DNA of 64,000 bases. Source: Arabidopsis thaliana. Its lineage: Eukaryota > Streptophyta > Magnoliopsida > Brassicales > Brassicaceae. The notes beneath the pieces are model-generated. The model was not told the origin of the DNA, did no database searches, and worked only from the letters and a program-made list of their open reading frames with translations. The stretch is taken from the NCBI RefSeq assembly GCF_000001735.4, contig NC_003076.8, positions 8,618,001 through 8,682,000 on the forward strand. Direction: 5' to 3'. The translations under genes were made by a program, and so were the position numbers. This document shows positions 28,307-39,739 of this stretch, piece after piece (position 1 is the first letter of the stretch; the number at the start of each line of letters is the position of its first letter).

Positions 28307-29116
28307 TTTATTACCAATATATCATGGTAATGTTCTCTTCTGATTATCTTTGACACCTGAAAGCAAATCTCTAGAATTGCCAACTAGGTGGATGTCTAAG
28401 GAAAAAAAACGATTCTTTCTCCTAATACTTTATGACTATGATCACATAATGAAAACACTGTTTCCTTCCATTTGTTTTGAAAACTATAGTCTCTTTATGA
28501 GTTATCCTTAGGGATTTATTTGCTTCTCCTCATGGTATGATTATAATATCTTTGAGTCATATAAAGGATGTACCAATAAGGAAGATTTGTTCATTGTAGT
28601 GATTTCTCTCCTAGGCTACAAATAGCAGAATAGTATCAGCATCTTTAGTCCTCTTCGTGTAGATCATTGCATCCGTTACTTATCTGCTGATTATCGTGAA
28701 GTTTTCAGCACCATTTCTGTCTCTACATGCCAGGATAGTATCAACTTCTCAGTTCTCTTCTCTTTGTGAAGCATTGCATCCGTTACTTTGTAAATTCTCA
28801 GTCCTTCAACTCTTTCTCTTCTTCATATTTTGCAGCTGCTGCTACATTTTCTGGAACGTAGTTGTGGCATTCGTCATCGTCGACATTGCAGAGAAGTTGG
28901 TTTTGTCAAGTTTTAAAATTTTTGGACCTAGTTAGTGTTGTGGTGTATGCTGTTTGTACATTGCATTGTGTTAGTTACTGTTTTCGGAAAGCTCTTGAAG
29001 TTGGTGCATTTTGTATTCGGAAATAACATTAATATTTAAAAGGCAAAAGAATTCAACAAATCTTGTGGATCAAAGAATCAAAAAGCAGAGATAGAAGTTG
29101 AACAAAGCAGGTTAAA
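28307..29116. other. Convergent spacer with degenerate repeats
   Basis: Lies between C1D (+) and the ENODL gene (-). It contains two neighbouring related segments (about 28590-28700 and 28730-28800) sharing TAGTATCA, CTCTTC, GTGxAxxxCATTGCATCCGTTACTT. Both resemble the segment at 22709-22815. No gene is supported; the frame at 28696-28935 spans this repeat. Confidence 0.45.
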
Positions 29117-29755
29117 TCAAAGCAAAACAATCGCTAATAATCCAACAAATCCCAAAACCCCAACTTGGCGAGTTAAAGAAGAAGCAGAGCCACCACTGGC
29201 TGGAGCCACAGTGGGAGCTCCTAACAAAGCTGGAGATGGTGCAGGAGAAGGAGAAGAACCAGTAAAAAAACCACCGGTGTGGCCACCACGAGAGGACATG
29301 ACAACAATATGAAGCTTCTCACCTTCAACGCAGTTGCTTTTAGAGCCGCTGATGAAGAAGTAAGGACCAGATCTCTCTAGCTTCACTTTAGTATCTCCAT
29401 TGCTGTAGTTAGCTGCTGGGTTTGTGGTGTTGCAGTTAATGTATGCATCTTTCGTCACTTGCAAAACCGAGTCCTTTTCCTCATCGTACTTCCACACTGT
29501 TCACATACAGAAGTTTAGAAATTTCAAAGGAAAAGTGCTGATTTTTGGAATGAATTGGGGGAAAGAAAACTGACCGAGAGTGTCGCCAACGCGAAACCGT
29601 AAACTCTCAGCCCATTTGTTTAGGGACTCAGAAGGCGAAGAAGGGATCTTCCAGGAGCTGGTTTTGCCTCCGACAATAATCTCTTTGCTACAGACGAGAT
29701 TAGTCAACAAGAAGAAGATTAGAAAAAATGTTGCAACAAGAGTTCTCTGAGCCAT
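29117..29755 (-). CDS. ENODL13: Early nodulin-like (phytocyanin-like) GPI-anchored protein
   Basis: Two exons (29755-29575, 29496-29117) give 186 aa. There is an N-terminal signal peptide (MAQRTLVATFFLIFFLLTNLVCS), then a plastocyanin-like domain (KEIIVGGKTSSWKIP, WAESLRFRVGDTLVWKYDEEKDSVLQV, YINCNTTNPAANYSNGDTKVKL, GPYFFISGSKSNCVEGEKLHIVV). After it come a short PSPAPSPA arabinogalactan-type stretch and a hydrophobic C-terminus fitting a GPI-anchor signal. The His and Met copper ligands of true plastocyanins are absent, as usual in ENODL proteins, so copper binding is unlikely. It probably sits on the outer face of the plasma membrane. The number 13 (At5g25090) is from memory; close family members exist. 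Confidence 0.88.
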
Positions 29756-29840
29756 TAGAATGAAGTTTGTGTATGAGCTATATAGAGATAAAGAGAAAGA
29801 TTTTATGTTGCTTATTTGGGCTCTTTTGTGATTGATTGGG

Positions 29841-29850
29841 TCTTTATATA
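29841..29850 (-). promoter_or_regulatory. Likely TATA box of the ENODL gene
   Basis: On the minus strand the sequence reads TATATAAAGA, about 90 bp upstream of the start codon at 29755, which is a plausible core promoter position. Confidence 0.5.
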
Positions 29851-30373
29851 GGGGAAGAAGAGAAACTAGCCGTTGGAAGTGAATGTTGTTTTGCAGCTAC
29901 TCTCTGTTGGTCCCAACGGTTGTTATTTTAAACGTGTCAAGTCCTTACCATTGAGACTCAGGTTCCAAGAAATTAGATATACAGTAATTTCATTTTCTTA
30001 ATAACGGTCAGAGACAGAATTTATTGATGTCCGCAAAACGCAATTAACGGGAAGAGAGTGCTTAGAATTTGATGTAATCAAGAAAATGCTAAAGTAAAGT
30101 TTACAAGAGAGTATAAAAATATAAATAGAAATGAAAGAATCACATAATTGTCAATTAAGGAAGATAATCCAAAGTGACATTTGGGAAAATCAAACAGAAT
30201 ACACTCTAAAAAAAGAAAAGGTTTACATATAAAACCTTTTCTTTTGTTACTTGTAAACCAAAACCAGAGCGAAACAAGAAGAGACCCCTATTGAGCAAAA
30301 ACAAACTTGTGAAAATCATTAACTATATTACCTTCCTTCTTTCTTTCGTACTTCTCTTGAATGTTTTTCTGAA
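29851..30373. other. Intergenic region between TMN9 and ENODL
   Basis: Upstream DNA of the ENODL gene and the 3' UTR region of the EMP70 gene, both on the minus strand. I see no further gene. Confidence 0.5.
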
Positions 30374-33015
30374 TCAATCGATCTTTACCGAGGAATAGAT
30401 GAGTCTTGTGAACCAGAGACAAGCGTAGAACCCGATTGTTCCGGTCAGCACGAAAAACGCGTAAGAGGCGATGAGCATGTATCCAAAGTAGAGCATAGCT
30501 GAGACGAGCTTAGTGATCTGGAGCTTTGTGAAGAAATAGAAGGCTGCGTAGAGGAAGAGATAGACCGCAGAAGAGCCTGAGGTGAGGTAAGACCTCCACC
30601 ACCAGAGATAGTCTTCACTGCAAAGCTGGAAGTAGCAGAGAACAATGGTGATCTCGGCGCAGGTGACCATAAGGATCACAAAGACGAGGAAGAGGAAACC
30701 GAAGATGTAGTAGAACTGGTTGAGCCAGATGGATGTGAGGATGAAGAAGAGCTCGATGAAGACTGCACCGAACGGTAAGATTCCTCCAATGAGGATTGAG
30801 AAAATTGGGTTCATGTACCAAGCTTGCTCCGGGATTTGACGTGGGATTTTGTTGGTTTTCACGGGGTCATCGAGCGGTGGCTTCTTGAATCCGAGGTAAG
30901 CGCCGACAAAGACAAGAGGGACCGAGATTCCAAACCAGAGGAAGATCAGAGCAAACATTGTTCCAAAGGGAACAGCTCCGGATGATTTTTGTCCCCAGAT
31001 GAGAGCGTTTAGGACAAAGAAGATGGCTGAGACGACTGCAGGGAACAAGAAGGCTGTTCTGAAGGCAATTCTCTTCCATTCTGTTCCTTTGAACATTTTG
31101 TAGAGACGTGAAGAGGCGTAACCGGCAAAGAGTCCCATGAAGACCCAGAGGAGGAGCATGGCTGTCATAAGACCTCCACGGTTGGAAGGTGATAAAAATC
31201 CGAGCATGGCGAAGATCATAGTGACAAGTACCATGCCTAAACACTGGACACCTGTGCCAACATAGACGCAGAGAAGATCTGAATTGGCTGGAGGCCTGAA
31301 AACATCACCATGGACGAGTTTCCACCCAGTCTCTTCTTGAGCTTCCTCTTGAGTCTCAAGCTCGTTGTACCGTGAAATGTCACGGTAAAGGGTCCTTAGC
31401 ATAATCATCGCTACCATACCAGAGAGGAAGAGGACGATCATAAGAGAGTTGACAATAGAAAACCAGTGAATTTGATTGTCGCTCATCAAAAGATAAGCAT
31501 CCCATCTAGACGCCCACTTCACTTCACTTTCCTGAAGACATCAGCGCAAAAATCAAAACAGTGAGAACAGGAACACAATAGTATCTCACTAAGACAAAAC
31601 TATCTGGTGATAAACTGATTAGTCAAACAAGAACTTGCCTGAAAGTCAACATCATATGTGAAGATAATTTCTTTCTTATTTTCGACTTCTTGAGGGGTAG
31701 CTGAGCTAACAACCAGTCGCTTAGTGTGGGGATCACAGGTAGTCAAACGGGTCTTCTCACTCCATTGTCCCTCGTATTCATGCTTGACACTACAAATCAA
31801 GTATAAAATATTTAGTTCTGCAAAATAGAGGAGATCCCAAGAGTCCAATCTGTTAACAAAAATTGCACCTGTATGGTTTGACCTCAAATCCCACAATCCT
31901 TGCAGCATCGGTTTGCATATCTCTATGATACCGGACAGTGAATGCCAAGTGATTGTGCATAAAATACTTTTGCTCTTTGCTCTGTAAATGCAAATAACGG
32001 TTTAGAAAATCATGCTATCACATGCAACGCAAATAGTGAAGAATCCAAGCCTACTTACCCCTTCATACTGGCCTTTAAGACCAACATGATATCCTAGCTG
32101 ATACACAACAGAAGGAGAACCCTGACCCGGATCAATTCTTTCGATCGGAACCACTAGAGGAAGATTATCAAGGATCCTAACACACACACATACACAAGCA
32201 CACCATGAGAACAGTAACAGAGAGAGCACTACTATTAAACAAAAGTCAATGTCCTACATGTTAACTCGATACTCATCATCAATCTTCTCTTTAAACGCTT
32301 TGGCAGACTTTGCATCAAGCATAACACGACCGAGAACATTACACATTTGCGCCTCACGCATTTTAAACTACATTATTCCAAACTCCACAAGTTAGCAGTC
32401 AAGTAAAGAGAAATACATAAATGTATCAAAACAGAGACAAACCGAATAAGGAGCATTTTCGATTCGGTCACCACGAAGAACTTCACCAAGATTCTCAGTA
32501 CTGTCCACAATCTTCTTAGGACGACAAAAAGGAAGAGAGTAATACGAATATGGAAGCTGAGTCTTTATAGATGTCAACTTGTTTACTTTCACTTTCAATT
32601 CATCTCCCTACATAAACCATAAACCAAAACTTCAAATCACCACTACGATTTGTTCTCGATTATAAGCTAATCATGACAATTAGAGATAACTAATTGTGTA
32701 ACTGTATTGAAAATGCGACATTGTTATAGATCAAGAGATCGTAATGAGAATGCGAAATTCGAGCCTAAAGTGTCGGTGGCAACAACACTAACGATTGCTT
32801 CGCTAATTGAATCCTAAAACCAAAACTCGAAACCAGATCTAAGAGATATAAATCAGATCCAAATCAATAAGATTCGAAATTGAATTCATTTTTACCTTTT
32901 CGAAATCCTGAGGAGCAACACCAGGAAGGTAAAAAGAGTGAGCGACATGAATAGAGAGCAGAAGAATCACAGATCCAAGAATTTGTAATCTTCTAGAACT
33001 TCTATAAAACTCCAT
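30374..33015 (-). CDS. TMN9: EMP70 / transmembrane nine (TM9SF) protein
   Basis: Seven exons on the minus strand (33015-32896, 32607-32443, 32367-32258, 32176-32059, 31981-31869, 31789-31639, 31531-30374) join to 644 aa. A cleavable signal precedes the lumenal domain beginning [17 protein letters not shown], with [14 protein letters not shown] typical of the family. The last large exon encodes nine membrane spans. The tail ends YSSVKID, a KXD-type COPI-retrieval signal that keeps these proteins in the Golgi. TM9 proteins act in the Golgi and endomembrane system; the exact role of this one is not known to me. Name TMN9 (At5g25100) is from memory. The sixth intron (31638-31532) begins GC: CAG then GCAAGT. 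Using the next GT instead would cause an early stop, so this is a GC-AG intron. Confidence 0.92.
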
Positions 33016-33185
33016 AGCTATGGCGGTTCCACAGATCTGGAGCTAAAAGCTTTTTAACGATCTTGTGTTTCTATTTTGTGAGAGTCTCAGAGAGAAGAAG
33101 AAGCAGCACTATGAATTAGATCCTTGTTTCTCTCTCCGTTATTGCTTCGTTTCTGTAACATCGTTCTTCTCCATTCATATTCCGC

Positions 33186-33239
33186 CACGTGTCTAACCCC
33201 GTCGAGAAAACTTTAAATGGGCCTAATTTCTTAAGCCCA
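33186..33239 (-). promoter_or_regulatory. TMN9 upstream elements: G-box and two site II motifs
   Basis: CACGTG lies at 33186-33191, TGGGCC at 33218-33223 and AGCCCA (reverse of TGGGCT) at 33234-33239, within 225 bp of the TMN9 start codon. These are recognised plant promoter motifs; binding is not shown. Confidence 0.45.
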
Positions 33240-33479
33240 TGATGATCCATAATGATCGTCAACTGGCTATACAGTATTTTGATGTCCAGTTAAACCTATA
33301 TGCCACAAAGATGTTTTATAAACTAGTACAAAAATTTCATACGTTTGGAATTATTTACGAGTTAGAGATTTTTACGTTAATTTTCGACTTAATTATAATT
33401 AATGCATGTAAAGAAAGAAACCATATCGATGAGAAAGGAAAACAGTATATTTTATTAATTATAAACGTTACAGTAACAT

Positions 33480-34200
33480 TTACATCATGTCGATCACAAA
33501 ATATATAAAAGGCAAGGCCTTGGGATTAGACTCATCATCAGATGTATCATCACCATCACCACCTTCTTCGTCATTGGTGTAATTTCTCTTGATCTTTTTT
33601 CGAGTAATTCCTAGGTTTTGATGAAGATGAAGGCTTTTTGTGTTTTGGGTTCTTTGATTCACAAACCTCCTTTTTTGGTTTTTAAGATCTTTGGTGGCTG
33701 TCTCTAAGGATGCTGAAAGCATACATCTCATGAGGAGTCCAAGCCTTTGATGGATATGAGTCCAAATAAGGATAATTGTTCGGAAAAAGAGATGCCAAAG
33801 ATCTTGAAATCATGCAAGAAGGTTTTTGAATCAAACAACCGAATACAGAAAAGGCATTCTTCATCTTCATGAGAGGATACATTGTGAAAGTGAAAACCCC
33901 GAAGTCTTCCTTCCAAAAAGACTAAGAGTGACAATACTGATGATGAAGATGGTGATGAATTGTTGATGATGATGATGAATCCAAGCCTCCATTGAGCTTT
34001 TTGAAGAAATCGTCAGACGTCGTTGAAGCTTTAATGGATAAATTGAAGATTCAATCGCCTCTGGTGACTTCTTCAAGAAGTTCAATCCCCTAGAGAGCTT
34101 TTTAAGAAATCTCCATAAGCTTTAATGGAAAAATTGAAGAGAAAGAAGGATAAAGAAGCATGAGAAGGAAGTATATGTAACATGAGTAGTAGAAGAAGAG
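33480..34200. other. Degenerate region, possibly a decayed gene
   Basis: Several short frames on both strands look partly protein-like but do not join. On the plus strand, Asp-rich and LysLys-rich segments near 33930-34080 appear in shifting frames. A GAGCTTTTTGAAGAAAT ... GCTTTAATGGA(T/A)AAATTGAAGA module is repeated at 33993-34050 and 34094-34141. I do not recognise a family. It may be a pseudogene or mobile element remnant. Confidence 0.3.
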
Positions 34201-34310
34201 TACTTATTAACCATATATAGTGTCCCCCCAAAAAAAAAAAAAGGAATAAAAGCCAAGAATCATAATATATATATAAAAAATGAAAAGTAAATTGTATTAT
34301 TTTGAAGAAA

Positions 34311-34797
34311 ATCATATCCAAATCCATAAGATTCAAAATTGAAATGTAACCCAAGGTAAAAAATAAGGCCATGAATAAAAAAAGAACCACAGATCCAAAA
34401 AGTTGTAATGATCTTCTAGAAGTTCTATAAGACTCAATAGCTTGTTAGTGTATAATTGAGTTTGGTTGTTTGTTTATACAATCGTAAAAGTTGTTTTGTT
34501 TTATGTTAAGAGTCATGACTGAAGAGTTACTATACAACTCTTATTGTTTGTGTTGTTTCGGCCAAGATCTGTTTCACGTCTATAAAAAGATGTTGTCTTT
34601 GTTTTGTAACAGATTTAGATTTTCTAATTAATTGTCAAATACTATTCATGCTCTGTCTTCTTTCTTCCTTCTCTCGTTCAAAATCTCTCTCTTTTGTCAA
34701 CATAGCTATAGTGGCGGTTCCACAGTCCTGGAGCTAAAAGCTTTTGACGATTTTGTGCTTGTAGTTGTGAGAAGAAGCAATATGAATGGATAAAATT
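34311..34797 (-). pseudogene. Broken duplicate of the TMN9 promoter and first exon
   Basis: Sequence at 34311-34442 and again at 34703-34797 matches 32852-33120, the end of TMN9 intron 1, exon 1 and 5' UTR. Shared stretches include ATAAGATTC(A/G)AAATTGAA, ACAGATCCAA, GATCTTCTAGAA(G/C)TTCTATAA and GGCGGTTCCACAG, then GGAGCTAAAAGCTTTT. Much of the exon coding sequence is deleted. The start codon context CCAT is now CAAT, so the ATG is lost. A 260-bp solo LTR sits exactly at the former start site. Confidence 0.8.
34443..34702 (+). mobile_element. Solo LTR (copia-type)
   Basis: 260 bp beginning TGTTAGTG and ending GTCAACA, flanked by the five-base duplication TAGCT (34438-34442 and 34703-34707). 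The empty target is known from TMN9 itself, where TAGCT occurs once. A TATA-like CTATAAAAAG near 34580 suggests plus orientation. No internal coding region remains, as after LTR-LTR recombination. Confidence 0.85.
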
Positions 34798-37700
34798 GAT
34801 TAGGGAAAATGATAGTCAGCTAACAAATAGACGCCATCACAGTCACACATGTAGACTTCATAATGCTTGGTTTACTACATGAAGTATTGCCATCACATGC
34901 AAAAATATCACATGTTAAAGTTGAGGACTGGTTCAGGATTGTTAAATGAGAGTAGTGGTGGTACGTACCAGTGTACTAAATGCAGGAGTCAGATTGTTCC
35001 AGCATTTGAAATTCAGATGAGCCGATGCTATCATTGTGAAGGATGACGTGAAGAAGAAGCATAAGAAGAAAAGAGTCTAGGCTTTGAGTTTTGTTGAAGA
35101 ATGAGAATTAGTTTTCACAAATGTTCATCTTTGGTTTTGTTTCAATTATTATTCTTTAGCTAAGGAATTTGTTATGAAGAAGAAGAAGGATTCACCTAAA
35201 TTTGGTATAAGTGGATCTTTGTGTATTTGGAAAATATATTTGTGAATAGCAACAATAGAAGACAGAAAAATTCATTGACTTTTGAAGAGTAAATCTATCC
35301 ATGAAGAATCTTCGGTTGGTTCTCATAACTATTATGGATTCTCATAATGATCTCCCGACTTGGAGGATGATGAAATTACTTGTATATGTTGTCGAATCTT
35401 CCGACCAAAGTATATAACCGGAAGATGACATATTTAGAGTGTTCTTCACGTCATGTGGTTGTTACAGTCTCAATCTTGTGTTATGTGATATATAACATCT
35501 TCTTCTTCTAAAATATCATACCTACAATTCCAGGAAATGTAAAGAAAGAGACAGCTTTTAGAGAATCAATGAATTTGATTGTTGCTCAATCATAAAAAAA
35601 TATATACTTTTTATGACTTTATAAAAGTATTAATCCAATAACTGAAGATTTTAAATTACTTCTTACAAATCTTAAATTAATACCAAATTTTAATAAACTT
35701 TTTTAAATCTTGTTTGAATAACAATAGATTCTACATACATTTTAACTCACTAAAACTCTATTTAAATCATAAAACAATAATACCCTTAAACTTTAATTCA
35801 GTATGAACTAGTAATTGAAAAATATGAGAAATCATCTTAGATTCTTTTATTAAAGAAATCATATTAGATTTTTTTTATCAAAGAAATCATCTAACATTTT
35901 TTTTTTTTGCCAACCGATTTATTAATCATCTAAGATTCTTTCTAAGAAAATATAAACTTTTTGGAAAAGTTAATGATTAAAATGCTACGGACGGTATTAG
36001 AAAATAATAAGAATTAAAAAGATTTTCGATTAATTGTATTTATTGTAAGAGCTTTATAGATTTCATACTAATATTTTTTAATTCATATAAAGTTTTCAAA
36101 TATAGTTTTACTATGCATTTTCTTTAATCCTTTTAATTTCTTAGATAAAAAGACAAAATGTAAAATAAACATAACAGTTTTATGATGTTAAACTATTTTC
36201 ATACGTAGATATCCAGGCTTTTCTAAAACTGGTTTATGTAATTTATTTTTTCTTTCTCTTTTTCCTTAAATAGTAGTATTACATTTTATTACGTGAATTT
36301 CTTCAAATTATGAGTATTTAGGTTTTTTAATCGAATCAAAACGGATCTAACGGATAATTTACCTATAAACATTTGTTATATTGAGTCAAAACAATATACT
36401 ATTTCCCTTCTTAATTGCTAGCTTGACCTTCTTAATGGTTTCTCACTATAACATTTTTTACACAATGATAAAAGATCTATGACTATGGTTAGGGATATTA
36501 TTTAGTTTAATAAAAGAATTTTGAAAGGAGAATTTGTGTATAGGCATTTGGTTGGAGTAGGACCGAAGGAAGGTCGTTGGAGTTGGACATGTATTGGGGC
36601 CAACATCAGATGGGTAAGTAGTTAGGTTGTGCCAAAGTGGAACCCCCTCACTGATTGACTTCTATCTTTATTAGTAGATGGTGGCATAAAGTGGAAGACA
36701 TATTAAATTGATTACAATTGATGGATGTCTACTATTTCTTTGGTTAATAACAATGAATCAGAATATATATTAATTTGTAGTTTTGTATTAATGAACTAGA
36801 TATTCACCTTGGAAATAACATGCTACGAAAAACGTTTCATCTATATCACAAGAATGATTGAAACTGCAAAATCGTTTAACAATCGTCGAACAAATAAACC
36901 AAAGAGTATTTTGCTTGCTCTCTCTATACTATTTTCTAAATTCAGAATCCATTTTGTTGTTATTGGATATAGTTACTCTATTATATTGCATCTGTTATAC
37001 GTCATTGTCCCTTGGTCTGACACCACACCACCTTCCCCCACACTCATCGGTTAGAATCTAGGATAGCACCAAAATTTTGTGGACCGTTTCAATATAGTTT
37101 TGTTCAGACTAGACGGAAGTGCTTTTGTTTTTATTTAGCGGTTTTTGGCAAGAGACATTAAGAGTTTCGTTTGTTTGAGTCGAGTCCATATGACCATAAA
37201 AGAAGATCAAGCTCACGAATCAAATCCTTAAACCGATTATACTTTTTTGTAAATGATACAACTAACCGCAACCGGGCTCACAACAATATGATGAAATCGG
37301 ATCGGACTAGACTTGGACACTAAAAGGTCAGGACCGATCGAATCCGTGTGACCCTATTCCTTGAATTCAATTTTCTCTGGATGTTATTATGAGTTATGAC
37401 CTTTTCCAGATTAGACAATTAATTTTAGATATTTTGATCCTATAGGATTAGTATACATAGAGTTGATTTGTGGGTTTTGTTTTAGAGTACGAGTAATATC
37501 GTTGTTAATTTGGCTTAAAATAACCTTATTATTCGGATAGAGTTTGGTGACCCAGTGGTATTGTTGGTTCAGATTCCATCCATTTCAGCTCGACCTGCAT
37601 AGTACTTTCCTTGCACCCAAGGCTAAATAATGCATGATTCATAGGACCTACTACAAACATTATCTTTCTCTTTTTGTTTTTATATAAGTATTTCTAGTCT

Positions 37701-39739
37701 ATACATTTCACCTTTTAATTTGTGATATATGCCCATGCGTCCATGCAAAGGTTATGAATTCTGTGACACCAATATTAAATATTTACATGATTGGGTTCAC
37801 TTTTGAGTCATCAATAATTTTAAACTGGTATCAAGATTTGATGTTTGGTTTGTACATTTATCAGTTCGCGTAAGAGATATTTAGTTCCCACTTTTTTTTA
37901 CCTTAGATATCATTAACGCTTTTTGGCCAACAAAAAAAAAAGGAAGATATTATTAACGCTTTTGTAATTTTATACTTAACATACGATATATGAAACCTTA
38001 CGTCAAATATGGAATTCTATGTTCTTTAAGTACAAATTTCTGTTTTTAGTAGAATTTTACTACACAAAATATAATTATTTTATGTTTATCCGTGCTATTA
38101 CAAGTTGTTTGTATCGCTGAAGGCAAAACAAAACAAACAAAAAAACATTTTTAGCGGTATATTAGTTTACAATTTCAAATGGTCGGCTGTTAAATTTTTG
38201 ATATTATAATATAGACTTTTAATTATTTTACTTTTGTGGTAATTTGAATATTTTTTCCAAATTATAATCCTTTTGAATAATCGAGCTGTTGGAAGAAAAT
38301 GAAAACAAAGTATATAAAAATATCTCTACGGAAAATATCAATGACTAATATTGAACAAAATACTTTTTGTTAAAGGTAATACATATCTCACGTTTCCTGA
38401 ATGTTTGCATTACGCAACATTAATATACAACGACAACTAAAACTACGCTTTTGGAAAAATCAGAATGCAATGACTCGTCGAAGTTTCAGAATGTTTCTTC
38501 CTGTAATTATTTAGAATAATGCGGTTTTAGAACTTTAATTAACAATTTTGTCCTGTCTTAGTCCTTAGTAATCATTTTACTCTTTAAATTATTTTGTGCC
38601 TTTGGAAATCGAGAAAAGGTTGATCGTTTCGGAGTCTATACGACACGAACACGTGCCCTGTTCTTCTCAAAGCTCCAATTATGTTACAAGTTTTGTCCGT
38701 TACTTTTTCTTTTATCACGCAAGCAACGTTACCGTGTCCACTTGTCAAACAGTTATATGTCACTAATCTCTTGCTAAACCTGACAAATTATCTTCCAAGA
38801 TAGTTTATTTGCGACCATCCTATATTAATAATTTCTTAAGAGAAAATTTGTTTCTAAGTAGTTCTTGTTATTAACGTTAATACATGTTCCAATTCCTAGA
38901 GAGATAATTGGTATATTCGGAAGATAGAAGAGATAGTGTAAGGTTTTGTACTGTTTATTTATACGTGGACTGTGGTATGGATGTGAGATATGAGTACAAA
39001 GATGACAATTTTCATTAGCGAATATCTATTAGCAAACTTCTATTACTCCATTATTTCTACTAGATGTGATAAAATGGTATTTATAGAAAATATCTTATCC
39101 TAATTTGTAGATATACTTGTTGGATAATTGGTTTGGATCGTCCGTAAAACTATAGACGATCCATTATATTACTTTTTAGGCGGATATAATATAAAATTAA
39201 CAATTTTTGTTCTAGTGAAATAGTCCATGTAACCCGGTATAGTTGTCGAAAAAAGAATGGTTGGCATCGAAATATGTTTTTAAGCGATTATAATTAATGG
39301 TTGATCAGCGAAACATAAAGTATCATCCTACATACTTGAGCATGTTTAGTAAAAGGGATGATGGCTCCAGGGCTCCCGGAACTAAAACACCTACAATACT
39401 CATGTAAAAAGTGATTAACATCTTTTAAAACTTTTTCGAATACGACATAATACACTGATCTCATAAACCGTTTTTATCAGTTCGATCCAAGAATCTACCG
39501 TTTTCCTAACATCAACGAGATATGGCCATAAGTCGGATTCTAACAAATTCATCATCATGGCGCATAAGGCGAAACTATATCTACTTTTAGTAAATAATCT
39601 AAATGATTAAAATAAGTTGCTCAAAGAGAATAAAATAAACCTCAACTTCTATATACACAATATACAAAAACTTCCTTGAATCTAACAACTGATTAACAAA
39701 AATACACAGTTTAATTTACATAACTATCATTACATTCTC
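34798..39739. other. Gene-poor AT-rich intergenic region
   Basis: Almost 5 kb with no gene I can support. A 55-codon frame (34879-35046) with two CxxC pairs is the only coding-like trace. A GC-richer patch at about 36540-36660 and another at 37180-37350 stand out from the AT-rich background, but I recognise neither. The right end should contain the 3' UTR of CIPK25. Confidence 0.45.
34879..35046 (+). other. Small ORF with two CxxC motifs (possible zinc-ribbon remnant)
   Basis: A 55-residue frame from an ATG contains GGTYQCTKCRSQIVPAF and MSRCYHCEG, i.e. CxxC, 18 residues, CxxC. That spacing could bind zinc. There is no sign of splicing to other exons, and it lies next to degenerate DNA, so a decayed gene fragment is as likely as a real peptide. 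Confidence 0.25.

Noticed and set aside
36540..36660. GC-richer island as a possible non-coding RNA gene
   Set aside because: No stable hairpin precursor or known RNA motif could be recognised by eye.
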